Below, piece by piece: positions 56,001 through 63,071 of a DNA stretch of 64,000 bases. The DNA comes from Maribacter_C sp947494565 (GTDB taxonomy: Bacteria > Bacteroidota > Bacteroidia > Flavobacteriales > Flavobacteriaceae), in the NCBI RefSeq assembly GCF_047345415.1, contig NZ_JBLFEP010000004.1:434001-498000 (forward strand), read 5' to 3'. Positions within the stretch are counted from its first letter, which is position 1; every line of letters starts with the position of its first letter. The translations under genes and the position numbers were made by a program. The notes below the pieces were generated by a model. That model had not been told where the DNA came from and made no database searches. It worked only from the letters and a program-made list of their open reading frames with translations.

Positions 56001-56233
56001 TTCTGATTCGCCACTTCAAGGGTATAATTACCATCAAAATCGGTAGAAGCCCCATTTGTAGTTCCTTTTTCCACTACTGAAGCGCCCGGCAAAGGTATAC
56101 CCGCCTCATCGGTAATGGTTCCTGTTATCGTAAACCCGGTCTGCGCATAACTGTAAAAAGAAAACAGTAGCATGAACAGCGCCATCGCTATTTTTCCCCT
56201 AGCAGGTTTCGTTTGATTGATTGATTTTTTCAT
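53066..56233 (-). CDS. SusC/RagA TonB-dependent outer-membrane receptor
   Basis: 1055 residues. A signal peptide (ALFMLLFSFYSYAQ) leads to a carboxypeptidase-D-like domain (ITGTITDEAGIPLPGASVVE), then the plug (VVLVGYGSSKKKDLTGAITQ, YGARGANGVIIVTTKRG), then a long barrel closing RFFTVGLDITL. It imports the oligosaccharide bound by SusD using TonB. A predicted promoter (56302-56332) with the LacI operator lies upstream. First gene of the ten-gene unit. Confidence 0.95.
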   Translation of the reverse strand: MKKSINQTKPARGKIAMALFMLLFSFYSYAQTGFTITGTITDEAGIPLPGASVVEKGTTNGASTDFDGNYTLEVANQNAIVLISYIGYGQQEIPVNGQAQVNASLEPSASTLDEVVLVGYGSSKKKDLTGAITQLDATKVSNQSTNSVTDVLRSNVAGLSVGFSNSPSGVSNIQIRGNNSLAADSSPLIVVDGFIFNGSLADIAPQDIAKLDVLKDASSAAVYGARGANGVIIVTTKRGTSDKPTITINSSVGVAVDGSQERPYSADEFAAWRVDVFKSSRGNQARENPGIFDNPNNLPNGLSLDDWLAYDGGQGDPQRVWLNRIGLQDVEIGNFLEGKSIDWYDRINQTGFRNEFNTSISGRNGGLNYYWSIGRTDNEGITVGEQFEAVRSRLNLDAKITDWLTVGMNTQFANTNIDPTDGDRNQSIPADRLQIERSSPFGSEFDDEGNIRLSPQDDNGAGAVNAFLRRTFSERVTQNNAFNSRIYAKIKLPLGFSYELGYVNRLEFQEYYDISFAANPNNQVGSAEREARKLYEWQLDNILRWNKTIGKHAFDFTFLIYAEKFNSYRTNAKANTFAPSDALGFSSLERGTVQTVESEDITSTGDAYMTRLGYNYDSKYIFNATLRRDGFSAFGANNKRAYFPSASAAWVISEENFFKSEKINFLKLRLSYGENGNRNIGRFASLSRLGAGNFLNTDANGQVIQVSTFNNESLENNDLRWERTRAFNAGLDFSFLDGKIEGSFEYYNSLTDDLLVERLLPNVTGFENVFTNLGEVQNNGFEFQVATQNYNRDNFQWNTNFNFSLNRNKINSLYGDLDENGNELDDLTEQLFIGEATDVIWGREAVGIWQVGQEAEAAAFGQEPGDFIVRDVNNDGVLDIEDNVFQGYRTPRFRWGMSNSFTFFKNIDFSFEMYSNWGQKRRFNEAKNKNGFIDRTNSIKTPYWTPENPINNYSRLFSADGPSTFDVYRDASFIRLSNVTLAYRFPTEWLEKISIRNARLYVNARNLAVWTKEWDFFDPEPLNIEGRSRGDDREFDIDITQPTVRFFTVGLDITL

Positions 56234-56301
56234 ACATGTGGTTTTAAGTTAGGTGAGTTATTAAATAGTGTTCTTATTTAGGGAACAAGGTTCAAGCTCA
56301 G

Positions 56302-56332
56302 CAAATCTATAGAATCAAATTCATTTACGCAA
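56302..56332 (-). promoter_or_regulatory. Predicted promoter of the SusC operon
   Basis: On the minus strand TAGATTTG (56309-56302) matches the Bacteroidota -7 box TAnnTTTG, and TTG (56332-56330) is the -33 element, 20 bp apart, within the usual range. The start of transcription would leave a leader of about 60 bases before the SusC ATG (56233). The -33 element lies inside the palindrome at 56329-56340. Confidence 0.55.
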
Positions 56333-56340
56333 TCGATTGC
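56329..56340. promoter_or_regulatory. Candidate LacI-family operator
   Basis: GCAATCGATTGC is a perfect 12-bp palindrome with a central CG, the layout of LacI-family sites. Two further copies of ATTGCAT follow at 56360 and 56369, giving three ATTGCAT units with the one at 56336. Its overlap with the SusC -33 element suggests repression of the operon by the LacI protein encoded 160 bp away. Confidence 0.6.
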
Positions 56341-56445
56341 ATTATTATTTAATCAAAATATTGCATTTATTGCATTAGTATTATTAAAAATAGCCTTCAA
56401 TACTTACGTTTATGGCTATTTTTTTAACAAGTATTTAGAATTTTC

Positions 56446-56470
56446 ACGCAATTATATAATTTTGTTGCGT
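56446..56470 (+). promoter_or_regulatory. Predicted lacI promoter with embedded inverted repeat
   Basis: ACGCAA (56446-56451) and TTGCGT (56465-56470) flank TAATTTTG (56457-56464), a match to the -7 box. The half-site ACGCAA is shared with the operator sequence at 56327-56332 (TACGCAATC), so autoregulation by the same LacI protein is suggested. No convincing -33 TTG was found. Confidence 0.4.
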
Positions 56471-56501
56471 AAGTTTGTTGCTCCACAACTATTGCTAGCG
56501 A

Positions 56502-57515
56502 ATGACGAAAAAAGTAACCATCTATGATCTTGCTGAACTATTAAAGGTATCCCCTGCTACGGTAAGTAGAAGTTTAAACGACCATCCTTCCATCAGCGAG
56601 GACACCAAAAAAAGAATACTTTCCGCGGCTAATAAACATGGGTATCGTACCAACAAATTTGCTGCAAACCTGAGAAGGCAAAAATCGAATACCATTGGCG
56701 TAATCGTGCCCAGACTAAACTCTTATTTTATGTCTACGGTTCTCGCCGGAATCGAACAAGTAGCCAATAAAGTAGGCTATAATTTGATTATCAGTCAGTC
56801 TTTAGAATCGGAAAAAAAGGAAAAAATCAACGCAAAAACCTTATTGAATAGTGGAGTCGATGCCCTATTGGTCTCTCTAGCCTATGAAACCGCCGACTAT
56901 GAACACTTCAAAAAATACACTAGTAGAAAAATTCCACTGCTATTTTTTGATCGGGTGTTTGATTTGCCCAATTGCCCAACAATCGTTATTGACAATAGAG
57001 CTGCAGGTTACGAAGCGACGGAACATCTAATCGAACAAGGTTGTCAAAATATCTTGCACATAAGCGGAAATCTGAACCGAAAGGTCTATAAAAATCGTTT
57101 TAAAGGGTATAAGGCAGCTTTAGGGGGTAATGGCATTAAATTTACAATGGACAACCTTTTAGAAACGGATTTAGATCCAAAAAAAGTCGACGACGCCCTT
57201 GACTATATTAAAAAATCAAAGAAAAAAATAGACGGTATTTTCGTTTCTAGCGACAATTTTGCCGCCAATCTTATCAAGGAGTTGAAAAAGTCGGGATTCG
57301 CAATTCCCGAAGACCTCAAAGTAATCGGGTTCAACAACGACCCAGTTTCCGAAATCATCAGTCCGAATTTGACCACTATCGATTATCCCGGCTTTAAAAT
57401 GGGGGTACTTGCTGGAGAAAGTATTATCGCCCACCTGAATGGCAACATCAACTTACAATCCACAAATTCAATTGTCTTGCGCCACGAACTGATTGTGCGA
57501 GAATCTACATCATAA
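56502..57515 (+). CDS. LacI family transcriptional regulator
   Basis: 337 residues. The N-terminal helix-turn-helix (IYDLAELLKVSPATVSRSLN and HPSISEDTKKRILSAAN) includes the LacI hinge stretch (YRTNKFAANLRRQKSNTIG). The remainder is a periplasmic-binding-protein-like sugar sensor (IGVIVPRLNSYFMSTVLAGI, GIFVSSDNFAANLIKEL). It lies between two divergent uronate transcription units, so a uronate or intermediate is the likely effector. Confidence 0.93.
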   Translation: MTKKVTIYDLAELLKVSPATVSRSLNDHPSISEDTKKRILSAANKHGYRTNKFAANLRRQKSNTIGVIVPRLNSYFMSTVLAGIEQVANKVGYNLIISQSLESEKKEKINAKTLLNSGVDALLVSLAYETADYEHFKKYTSRKIPLLFFDRVFDLPNCPTIVIDNRAAGYEATEHLIEQGCQNILHISGNLNRKVYKNRFKGYKAALGGNGIKFTMDNLLETDLDPKKVDDALDYIKKSKKKIDGIFVSSDNFAANLIKELKKSGFAIPEDLKVIGFNNDPVSEIISPNLTTIDYPGFKMGVLAGESIIAHLNGNINLQSTNSIVLRHELIVRESTS

Positions 57516-57533
57516 TCCATTTAAACCCTATAC

Positions 57534-58463
57534 ATGAAACCAATTTACACCTTCATTACATTACTATTCCTCGCCTGCAGTAGTATTCAACTATCCGCTC
57601 AAAGCCTAGAGGCAATCAAAATAACGGAGGAATGGAAATCCAAAATTGAAAACCTTGCCCCTACCCAACTTACGGTACCGAATGTCACTAAAAAGAAGAT
57701 TTTAGTTTTCTCAAAGGCAACGGGTTTTGACCACTGGACCATTCCACATAATGCCGAAATGCTAAAAATCTTGGGCAAAAAAACCAATGCCTTCGAAGTA
57801 CATATCAAATATGACATCGAACAGTTCGAAAAAAAGAATTTGAAAAAATACGATGCGGTCGTTTTCAATAATTGCAATCCCAGTGGTCCTGATCGTGATC
57901 TTTTTTCCGATTTACTGCGACAAAACACCTCACTGTCCGATGCCGAAATCAAGAACAAGGCATCTGTATATGAAGCCAATATGATGGCCTATGTGGCCAA
58001 AGGAGGAGGCTTGATGATATTGCATGGCGCCATTACCGTTCAGAACAATTCCATGGCCTTTAGCAAGCTGACGGGAGGGAGTTTTGATTATCATCCCAAG
58101 CAACAGGAAATTCATGTCAAGGAAGTGGATAAAAACCATCCTATGGTACGGGCTTTTAAGGGAAAAGGACTGGTTCATGTTGACGAACCCTATTTTTTCA
58201 AAAATGCGTATTTCGACTATAATTTCAGGCCCTTGCTCTTCATGGAAGTAGCCCAGTTAGAGGGATTGAAAAAAGAAGTAAAGGAAAAAGTCGTTTATGT
58301 ATCATGGATTAAAAAACATGGTAAAGGACGTGTTTTTTACAGCTCGCCATCACATAACGCCCACAGCATGGACAATCCAGAATTACTTCAATTTTTTCTT
58401 GATGGGTTACAATATGTTGTTGGGGATCTCAAATGCGACGATAGCCCCATGAAACGCTCTTGA
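57534..58463 (+). CDS. ThuA-domain secreted protein
   Basis: 309 residues with a signal peptide (TLLFLACSSIQLSAQ). The ThuA class-I-glutamine-amidotransferase-like fold shows KKILVFSKATGFDHW, YDAVVFNNCNPSGP and VAKGGGLMILHGAITVQN. ThuA is linked to disaccharide (trehalose) use and related keto-sugar reactions. It lies 18 bp after lacI, so probably co-transcribed. Its role in uronate use is unclear. Confidence 0.88.
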   Translation: MKPIYTFITLLFLACSSIQLSAQSLEAIKITEEWKSKIENLAPTQLTVPNVTKKKILVFSKATGFDHWTIPHNAEMLKILGKKTNAFEVHIKYDIEQFEKKNLKKYDAVVFNNCNPSGPDRDLFSDLLRQNTSLSDAEIKNKASVYEANMMAYVAKGGGLMILHGAITVQNNSMAFSKLTGGSFDYHPKQQEIHVKEVDKNHPMVRAFKGKGLVHVDEPYFFKNAYFDYNFRPLLFMEVAQLEGLKKEVKEKVVYVSWIKKHGKGRVFYSSPSHNAHSMDNPELLQFFLDGLQYVVGDLKCDDSPMKRS

Positions 58464-58469
58464 GTGCGG

Positions 58470-58506
58470 CCTAGCAAATTTTGTTCCTAGGTAATTTTAT
58501 GCTAGG
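58470..58506. promoter_or_regulatory. Nested inverted repeat between thuA and uxaC
   Basis: CCTAGCA (58470-58476) and TGCTAGG (58500-58506) are perfect complements, with a self-complementary CCTAGG (58486-58491) in the middle. It can fold as a hairpin or serve as a two-site operator ahead of uxaC. There is no T run, so it is not a typical terminator. Confidence 0.35.
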
Positions 58507-58561
58507 TATTTCGACCGACATCTTTAAATATTTTATACTAAAAAAGAGTTACTAGAGACTT

Positions 58562-59965
58562 ATGTCCCATTATATTGGCCCTGACTTTTTATTGGAAAAT
58601 CGCTATTCGAAGGAACTGTATCATGACTACGCACATTCCATGCCTATCATTGACTATCACAATCACCTGTCTCCTTCCCAAATAGCCAATGATGTCATTT
58701 TTCAAAACCTTACCCAGGCTTGGATACATGGCGATCATTATAAATGGAGGGCTTTAAGAACCCTAGGGATTGATGAAAAGTTTATCACCGGTAGCGCATC
58801 GGATAAAGAGAAATTTCTCAAATGGGCGTATGCCGTACCCTTCACGATGCGCAACCCCTTATACCACTGGACCCATTTGGAACTTCAACGTTATTTTCAA
58901 ATCACCGATGTGTTGCGACCAGACAATGCCCTTGCTATTTATGATGAAGTTGGGCAAAAACTACAATCTCCTGAGTATAGTTATAGAAGTCTGCTGACCC
59001 ACATGAACGTGGCGTATTTGTGCACTACCGAGGATCCCACCGACACACTGGAGGATCATGGAAAAATCGCAACCGCTAATTTCAAGACAAAGGTGAGCAC
59101 TGCCTTTAGGCCTGACAATGCCATACATATCGACAGTACCCAATTTAATTCATACTTACAACAATTATCGAAGGTCACCGGAGCGGACATCAGCACCTAT
59201 GACCAGCTTTGTGATGCTTTGGCCAACAGAATCACATACTTTCATGAAAGGGGTTGCAGAATTTCCGATCATGGTCTTCCGCACTTATATTCGGAATCGT
59301 CCACAGAGTCCGAAATTAAATCGATTTTCAAAAAGAAAATCGAAGGTCGAACCATTACCCAAAAAGAGGTTCGCCAATATAAGTGCGCCCTTCTGTTATT
59401 TTTATCAAAAAAGTATCATGAATATGATTGGGTACAGCAATTTCATCTAGGAGCGTTACGAAACAACAATACGCGTATGTACGAAACGCTCGGTCCGAAT
59501 ACGGGCTGGGATTCCATTGGCGATTGGTTACAGGCTGAACGGCTATCCAAATTCTTGAATAGGCTCGACAGCGAAAACGCCCTATGTAAAACCATTATCT
59601 ACAATCTCAATCCAAGGGACAATGAGGTCATGGCAAGTATGGTAGGAAACTTTAACGACGGTTCGATCAAGGGAAAAATACAATTCGGCTCCGGGTGGTG
59701 GTTTTTAGATCAGAAAGAAGGTATGACCAATCAAATCAATGCCTTGTCAAATATCGGATTACTCAGTTGCTTTGTTGGGATGTTGACCGACTCAAGAAGT
59801 GTGCTTTCCTTCCCTAGACATGAATATTTCCGCAGAATTCTTTGCAATATTTTCGGCAAGGAAATCGAAAACGGAGAGTTGCCTACCGATATCAAGTGGA
59901 TCGGGAAATTAATTCAAGATGTTTGCTATCACAATGCAAGGTCTTATTTCAATCTTGAACTATGA
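58562..59965 (+). CDS. uxaC: Glucuronate/galacturonate isomerase
   Basis: 467 residues, the usual length. It interconverts D-glucuronate and D-fructuronate (or galacturonate and tagaturonate). PIIDYHNHLSPSQIANDVIF has the metal-binding His33 and His35 near the start. Also seen are WKWRALRTLGID-like region (read YKWRALRTLGID), PNTGWDSIGDW, MVGNFNDGSIKGKIQFGSGW and DSRSVLSFPRHEYFRRIL. It supplies fructuronate for the SDR and UxuA of the opposite unit. Confidence 0.95.
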   Translation: MSHYIGPDFLLENRYSKELYHDYAHSMPIIDYHNHLSPSQIANDVIFQNLTQAWIHGDHYKWRALRTLGIDEKFITGSASDKEKFLKWAYAVPFTMRNPLYHWTHLELQRYFQITDVLRPDNALAIYDEVGQKLQSPEYSYRSLLTHMNVAYLCTTEDPTDTLEDHGKIATANFKTKVSTAFRPDNAIHIDSTQFNSYLQQLSKVTGADISTYDQLCDALANRITYFHERGCRISDHGLPHLYSESSTESEIKSIFKKKIEGRTITQKEVRQYKCALLLFLSKKYHEYDWVQQFHLGALRNNNTRMYETLGPNTGWDSIGDWLQAERLSKFLNRLDSENALCKTIIYNLNPRDNEVMASMVGNFNDGSIKGKIQFGSGWWFLDQKEGMTNQINALSNIGLLSCFVGMLTDSRSVLSFPRHEYFRRILCNIFGKEIENGELPTDIKWIGKLIQDVCYHNARSYFNLEL

Positions 59966-60036
59966 CCAAAAAATAATTTGAACACTATTTATGCCTCATT
60001 GAAAAACTTCAATTATCTTAGGGAAAAATAGCTCTA

Positions 60037-60522
60037 ATGAAAATGAAAATCAGACTTTTCCCAAAAACAGCTGTCTTATTGGTCTTTGGTACGCTGGCCC
60101 TGCTTTCTTGTTCTGATGATGATGGCCCAGTAACCGAAAATGAGATAGCAATGGCGTCAGGCACCTATATCTTGACTGAATTGAACGTAAACCCAGCACA
60201 AGATATTGATGGCGATGGTACGGCATCGACCAATCTTCTCGATGAGTTAAGTTGTATTTCAGGAGCACTAAACCTACGGTCAAATGGCACTTATAGTTTA
60301 AATCTCACCGGTATCGAGGTAACTTCCATAACTGGTGGTCAATTTTTTATAGATTGCGGCGAAGCTAGAAACAGCGACAGCAACTGGAATATTCAAAATG
60401 GCCTGGTCACCTTGTTTGCCGATGTCACCACAACCCCCTACTCTTTGGTGGGTGAGGAGCTTACCAGAACGCTTGGGGAAGATCTGCCAGGAATTCAAAG
60501 TGTTGTCTACGTGAAACAATGA
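60037..60522 (+). CDS. Lipocalin-like surface lipoprotein
   Basis: 161 residues. Lipobox LLSC followed by CSDDDGP, a surface-export pattern of Bacteroidota. ASGTYILTELNVNPAQDIDG and NLRSNGTYSLNL fit lipocalin-like lipoproteins, with two cysteines (LSCISG and IDCGEA). It is 71 bp after uxaC on the same strand and may be co-transcribed. Its function is unknown. Confidence 0.72.
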   Translation: MKMKIRLFPKTAVLLVFGTLALLSCSDDDGPVTENEIAMASGTYILTELNVNPAQDIDGDGTASTNLLDELSCISGALNLRSNGTYSLNLTGIEVTSITGGQFFIDCGEARNSDSNWNIQNGLVTLFADVTTTPYSLVGEELTRTLGEDLPGIQSVVYVKQ

Positions 60523-60586
60523 TTGTGCAACTTTGGTCACATTCTTTTGATCTTCAACAACGTATTTTCGCCAAAAACAAAAGCTA

Positions 60587-61150
60587 ATGGAAATCATTCA
60601 ACAGCCATGGCCTTGGTATGTATCAGGACCATTAATCGCCTTGACCATGGCATTGCTGGTCTTTTTCGGCAAAACCTTTGGTATGTCTTCAAACCTGCGG
60701 ACCTTATGCAGTATAGGGGGTGCAGGAAAGTTTGCCTCTTTTTTTCGGTTTGATTGGAAGGCTCAAAAATGGAATTTGACCGTAGTTTTAGGTGCTATAA
60801 TCGGTGGGTTCATAGCGGTTCAATTCTTATCGGATGGTTCTGTATTGGCCCTGAATCCCGAAACGGTTGCCGACCTGAATACCCTCGGTTTTGAGAATGT
60901 CGGTAAAACTTTATTGCCCAATGAAATCTACGAATGGAAGAGTGTCTTTTCTTTAAAGGGACTTTCGATTCTGGTCATTGCCGGCTTCTTGGTCGGGTTC
61001 GGTACGCGTTACGCTGGTGGGTGTACTTCCGGCCATGCGATTACCGGACTTAGCAATTTACAGTTGCCCTCCCTCATTGCAGTCATCGGTTTCTTTATTG
61101 GCGGTTTGATCATGACTCATTTTGTTTTACCCTTAATCTTTAGCGCATGA
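60587..61150 (+). CDS. YeeE/YedE sulfur transporter subunit 1
   Basis: 187 residues, about five hydrophobic helices. The family signature GCTSGHAITGLSNLQLPS with its cysteine lies at about 145-162, after RYAG. These proteins transport thiosulfate or sulfide-type sulfur. The gene overlaps the next by ATGA. The first of a split pair. Confidence 0.87.
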   Translation: MEIIQQPWPWYVSGPLIALTMALLVFFGKTFGMSSNLRTLCSIGGAGKFASFFRFDWKAQKWNLTVVLGAIIGGFIAVQFLSDGSVLALNPETVADLNTLGFENVGKTLLPNEIYEWKSVFSLKGLSILVIAGFLVGFGTRYAGGCTSGHAITGLSNLQLPSLIAVIGFFIGGLIMTHFVLPLIFSA

Positions 61151-61560
61151 AATTTCTAAAGTTTTTACTTGTCGGCATTTTCTTTGGAATAGTACTGGTC
61201 AAATCAGAGGCCGTTTCATGGTATCGCATTTTTGAAATGTTCAAATTCCAGTCCTTTCATATGTACGGTATTATCGGCTCCGCTGTTTTCCTGGGGATTC
61301 TCTTTCTCTGGATGTTCAAAAAATTCAAGGTCAATAGTATTGCAGGAACTCCTATTGTGTTGCCCCCCAAAGAGAAGAGTTTTACGCGTTATATTTTAGG
61401 GGGTACCATCTTTGGGTTCGGTTGGGCCTTAGCCGGTGCTTGCCCAGGCCCTATGTATATCCTTTTAGGAACGGGAGTTTTTAGCATGCTTATCGTAATC
61501 GCTGCGGCGATGTTAGGAACCTTCGTCTACGGGCTGGTAAGAAATAGGCTTCCGCATTGA
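61147..61560 (+). CDS. YeeE/YedE (DUF6691) sulfur transporter subunit 2
   Basis: 137 residues, four hydrophobic helices. The matching signature AGACPGPMYILLGTG is at about 97-111. The short split form with a subunit 1 is common, and the two are predicted to complete one pore. ATG lies within the upstream TGA (4-bp overlap). Confidence 0.87.
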   Translation: MKFLKFLLVGIFFGIVLVKSEAVSWYRIFEMFKFQSFHMYGIIGSAVFLGILFLWMFKKFKVNSIAGTPIVLPPKEKSFTRYILGGTIFGFGWALAGACPGPMYILLGTGVFSMLIVIAAAMLGTFVYGLVRNRLPH

Positions 61561-61612
61561 TCGTGATCGCTGTAGTAGCTCAGATCAAAACCGAAGACCA
61601 TTCGCTACATGA

Positions 61613-63040
61613 TCAACTGTTGGCTAGTTTTCTTTTTTCCAATTCCATACTGACTTCGTTCGCTTTTTCCTCGGTGACATCATAGTTTCGCATAACATAA
61701 ATGGCTATCAATGTACCGATAATCGGAAACCCGGAGTAAAAAACCCTAAGCCCTAAAACCGCTCCCTCCGGTTGTGTCGCTAAATCGGGATTAAATCCAA
61801 CAATCGACATAATGACACCGGTCAATCCGCCTGCTATGGCAAAACCAAATTTTACCATCCACCAATATATGGCTCCAAATACCCCTTCTCTACGTTGTCC
61901 TGTATTAAGTTCGTCCAAGTCGATTACATCGGCCGTCATAGACATCATTAAGGTAAAAAGGCTGCCGATACCAAAAGAAAAGAAGGGTAATGCGAACAAA
62001 AACATATACGGCTTTCCAGGAATGAATAAAAACCAAAGCATAATATAGCCGACAATAGAAATGGCTTGAGATATGATAAAAGCCTTCTTTTTGCCCATTC
62101 TTTTTGACATACCGGTAATTATCGGGATTACTATAAAAGTAGTAGCCAAAGCCCCAACGCTACCAAAAAGTGTAGGCCAGAGTCCAGCAGCTCCTGCATC
62201 GCCTCCAAAAAGATAGTACACTACAATAAAAAACGAAAAACTGGCTATGGTATAAAATGTATTATAAATCAAAAATGTGGCAATGCATAATTGTCGAAAA
62301 GGTTTCGACCGGAACGCCTCTTTGAACCCTTGGCCGATTTCCTTTAAACTGCCGCCGATATTCTTCATGGTCAACGGTGAATAATCGGCGTTGACCGTTG
62401 ACTTGCTTTTTATGAAAATAGCAGGAACCATCGCAAATAACATACAACCCAGACCTACCCAAATGGAAAGCTCCCTTGTCGCAACTTCAGCTGATTCAAA
62501 CCAGCCGTTATCGTACATAATAACCCAAAACCATGGTGCGATTACCCATGCCCATTGCCCAATCCATTGGGCAATGGCCATAATATCGGTACGTTCGTGA
62601 AAGTCGTTGCTCATTTCATAACCCATAGCCACATAAGGAACGCCAAAAATGGTAATCCCTAGATAGAACACAAATGACCACAGCAAAAAGTAGGTAAAAT
62701 TATAGTCTAAACCGTTTTCACGATATAATTGCCACATAATAACAAACGAAATTCCCATAAGAAGTGCGCCAATGAAAACATACTGTCTTCGTCTACCCCA
62801 TTTCGACTTCGTATTGTCTGAAATAAATCCCATTACGGGGTCTGTGAAGCAATCAAATATTCGTGGTAAAAAAAATAGCACTCCCCACATCCACCCGGGA
62901 AACCCCAGGTCTTGTACCAAAACGACCATGAAAATACCAAGTATGGCCGGGAACATTTGGTTGGCAAACATTCCAATGCCAAAGGCAATTTTTTGTCCCA
63001 TTGGAACTTTTGTTGTAGTGACCATATTAGCGTTTTTCAT
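61613..63040 (-). CDS. GPH-type MFS sugar:cation symporter
   Basis: 475 residues, 12 hydrophobic helices. FDCFTDPVMGFISDNTKSKW plus GRRR is the signature of the glycoside-pentoside-hexuronide family. FGVPYVAMGYEMSNDFHERT and GSLFTLMMSMTADVIDLDEL support it. It probably imports sugars or uronides across the inner membrane and extends the uronate locus. It is preceded by the unknown gene 31 bp away. Confidence 0.9.
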   Translation of the reverse strand: MKNANMVTTTKVPMGQKIAFGIGMFANQMFPAILGIFMVVLVQDLGFPGWMWGVLFFLPRIFDCFTDPVMGFISDNTKSKWGRRRQYVFIGALLMGISFVIMWQLYRENGLDYNFTYFLLWSFVFYLGITIFGVPYVAMGYEMSNDFHERTDIMAIAQWIGQWAWVIAPWFWVIMYDNGWFESAEVATRELSIWVGLGCMLFAMVPAIFIKSKSTVNADYSPLTMKNIGGSLKEIGQGFKEAFRSKPFRQLCIATFLIYNTFYTIASFSFFIVVYYLFGGDAGAAGLWPTLFGSVGALATTFIVIPIITGMSKRMGKKKAFIISQAISIVGYIMLWFLFIPGKPYMFLFALPFFSFGIGSLFTLMMSMTADVIDLDELNTGQRREGVFGAIYWWMVKFGFAIAGGLTGVIMSIVGFNPDLATQPEGAVLGLRVFYSGFPIIGTLIAIYVMRNYDVTEEKANEVSMELEKRKLANS

Positions 63041-63071
63041 TCTCTTGGTTTATAATTGGTTCGTGCACATA

